This document shows positions 62,701 to 64,000 of a DNA stretch of 64,000 nt, piece by piece (within the stretch, counting starts at the first letter, position 1; the number at the start of each line of letters is the position of its first letter). The stretch spans positions 46,866,854 through 46,930,853 of the forward strand of contig CM055093.1 in NCBI GenBank assembly GCA_029204225.1, read 5' to 3'. Made by a program: the position numbers and the translations under genes. The notes beneath the pieces are model-generated. The model did no database searches and had not been told where the DNA came from. It worked only from the letters and a program-made list of their open reading frames with translations. Source of the stretch: Diphasiastrum complanatum. Taxonomy: Eukaryota; Streptophyta; Lycopodiopsida; Lycopodiales; Lycopodiaceae.

Positions 62701-64000
62701 ATGTTACAATATGTAAGCTTGTCAAGAACACATTGAGAAATTACCCGTTTCATGACCATTTCTTTCACGAAAATCCTTAAACATAGGAATAGGAATGCAT
62801 AAGATTATAAGTGTTCCATTTCATACAAAAGAGATATAGCAAACCCAAGAAAGATCAATATATTAATTTCATCGAATCAAACACATAATTTGTTGATGTA
62901 AAATGAATGAATGAGATTTATGATATAAAACATAAAAGACGAATGGTAAGATAGTCATAGTCCTTTAGCTAGATGAGTTGAAAATTGTTTGAGGGCAAAA
63001 GATGGAGAGGGCTAGTATAACACTCAATGAATGGTGCACTTGGAGAATCAAGAAATCAAGGAGCTTTCAATTTTAATCGGAAAAATATATATGGTGGTTG
63101 GGAGAAGATGAAATAAGTTTTTGTTATCAATGAAGAAATAAAACATCGATGCATTCTTCACTATATGCTTCAATAAGGTCTAGATGATCAGTGCCACAAT
63201 TAAGGAGATGTCATATAGAGATTTCATGATAGATGAAACTGGAGGATCCAATTGCATTTTTTTGAAATGCAATGAACTTATCTTTTGAGAGGACTATACT
63301 TCCATACTCACGTATATCGACTGAGGCCAGTTGAGGACAATCTTGCTCACTTAACAGGCATTCATCTCCTTTGTCATCCATGCAAGACACCAACTTGTCA
63401 CTCTTAAATCTATCATGTTTGAAAATTCCCAAATTGCACTTGACAAAGCATATAAGATCTCATCTTCATGATATTAAAAAAGAAAACATATTTACAATGA
63501 AGTATTATATACATTATTATTGATAAAATACTTTGGTAAATTTAAAAAAATACTTTGAAATTAAGATCACTTGATTTTTTTAAACAAAGAAAAAGGCACT
63601 CCAATAAATTCAAATCACTCTCCTTATCAATTGTATCTAAGGAAAAGTGACTAATATTTGTGTGGGAATAATGATAAATAGAGGTGGAAACCTCAACTTC
63701 TTCAAAATTGAAAGCTTTTATCTCATCTAAAATTCGTAGAATAAAATAAAGACAAAGCCTATTTGATATTTAAAAAATCTACACTTTCTTTTACAAAGAT
63801 TGCAAAAACTACAATTTTTGTATTGACCTAAATTTTGGTATGCATCCTATTAAATTTTGTTGTGATGTTGATCAAAATGAATAAGATCATCGAAATCCAT
63901 GAAAGATAAATGACCAAATAGTTAAAATTCACTTAAAACAGAATCACAGATCATGAAACACAGTAATACCCACATAGAAAGCACTCTCCCACACCAAGCT
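59722..64000. other. Gene-free AT-rich sequence
   Basis: No domain, RNA gene or terminal repeat recognised on either strand. Minor features are a T-run/A-run pair near 60160-60185, a run of ten C near 62388 and a 73-residue minus frame at 63211-63432 of unknown nature. Confidence 0.5.

Noticed and set aside
63211-63432. 73-residue minus-strand frame near the right edge
   Set aside because: No family or context supports it.

Overview
This is nuclear DNA of a land plant. It holds one intact-looking host gene, a plant-type hexokinase (49144-58028, + strand, nine exons, predicted 503 residues), in a sea of old, nested LTR retrotransposons. The gene structure, the tRNA-Asp and tRNA-Met primer binding sites and the mix of Ty1/Copia, Ty3/Gypsy, CACTA and LINE pieces all point to a large, repeat-rich plant genome. 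I cannot name the species; a non-flowering vascular plant is only a weak guess.

Layout. 1-3289: Copia-1, minus strand, running off the left edge. 3543-4250: minus-strand Gypsy protease relic. 4813-14740: element AB, a Gypsy element in which the sequence shared by its two end copies starts right after a polypurine tract and ends at TGTGAACA. Read this way, its left LTR is about 5.3 kb and its U3 carries one or two unknown ORFs. 14741-23112: Copia-2, cut in two by element D (16090-22190), a Gag-only LTR element with a perfect CTTAC target duplication. 23113-25110: Gypsy E, minus. 25213-25530: a GATGCAA minisatellite. Near 26640: a tRNA-Asp-like relic. 27240-28060: CACTA transposase relic. 28085-32661: Gypsy F with a chromodomain, minus, lacking most of its RT and RNase H; its 5' LTR may be the copy at 44274-44709. 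32662-43908: Gypsy C, nearly full length, with gag, protease, RT, RNase H, integrase, then an array of TTCnnGAA palindromes, then a long unknown post-pol ORF. 44710-48170: gene-poor sequence with short repeats. 49144-58028: hexokinase, with a reversed LINE piece in intron 7. 58029-64000: no gene recognised.

Common thread. Two unrelated-looking Gypsy families (AB and C) each carry, downstream of integrase, a repeat array followed by a long unknown protein with the same order of parts: N-terminal globular block, Ser/Thr/Pro-rich or acidic linker, coiled coil, C-terminal block. In AB the two copies differ mostly at synonymous sites, so the protein was probably under selection. All transposon genes here carry stops, frameshifts or lost catalytic residues, so none is likely to be active today.
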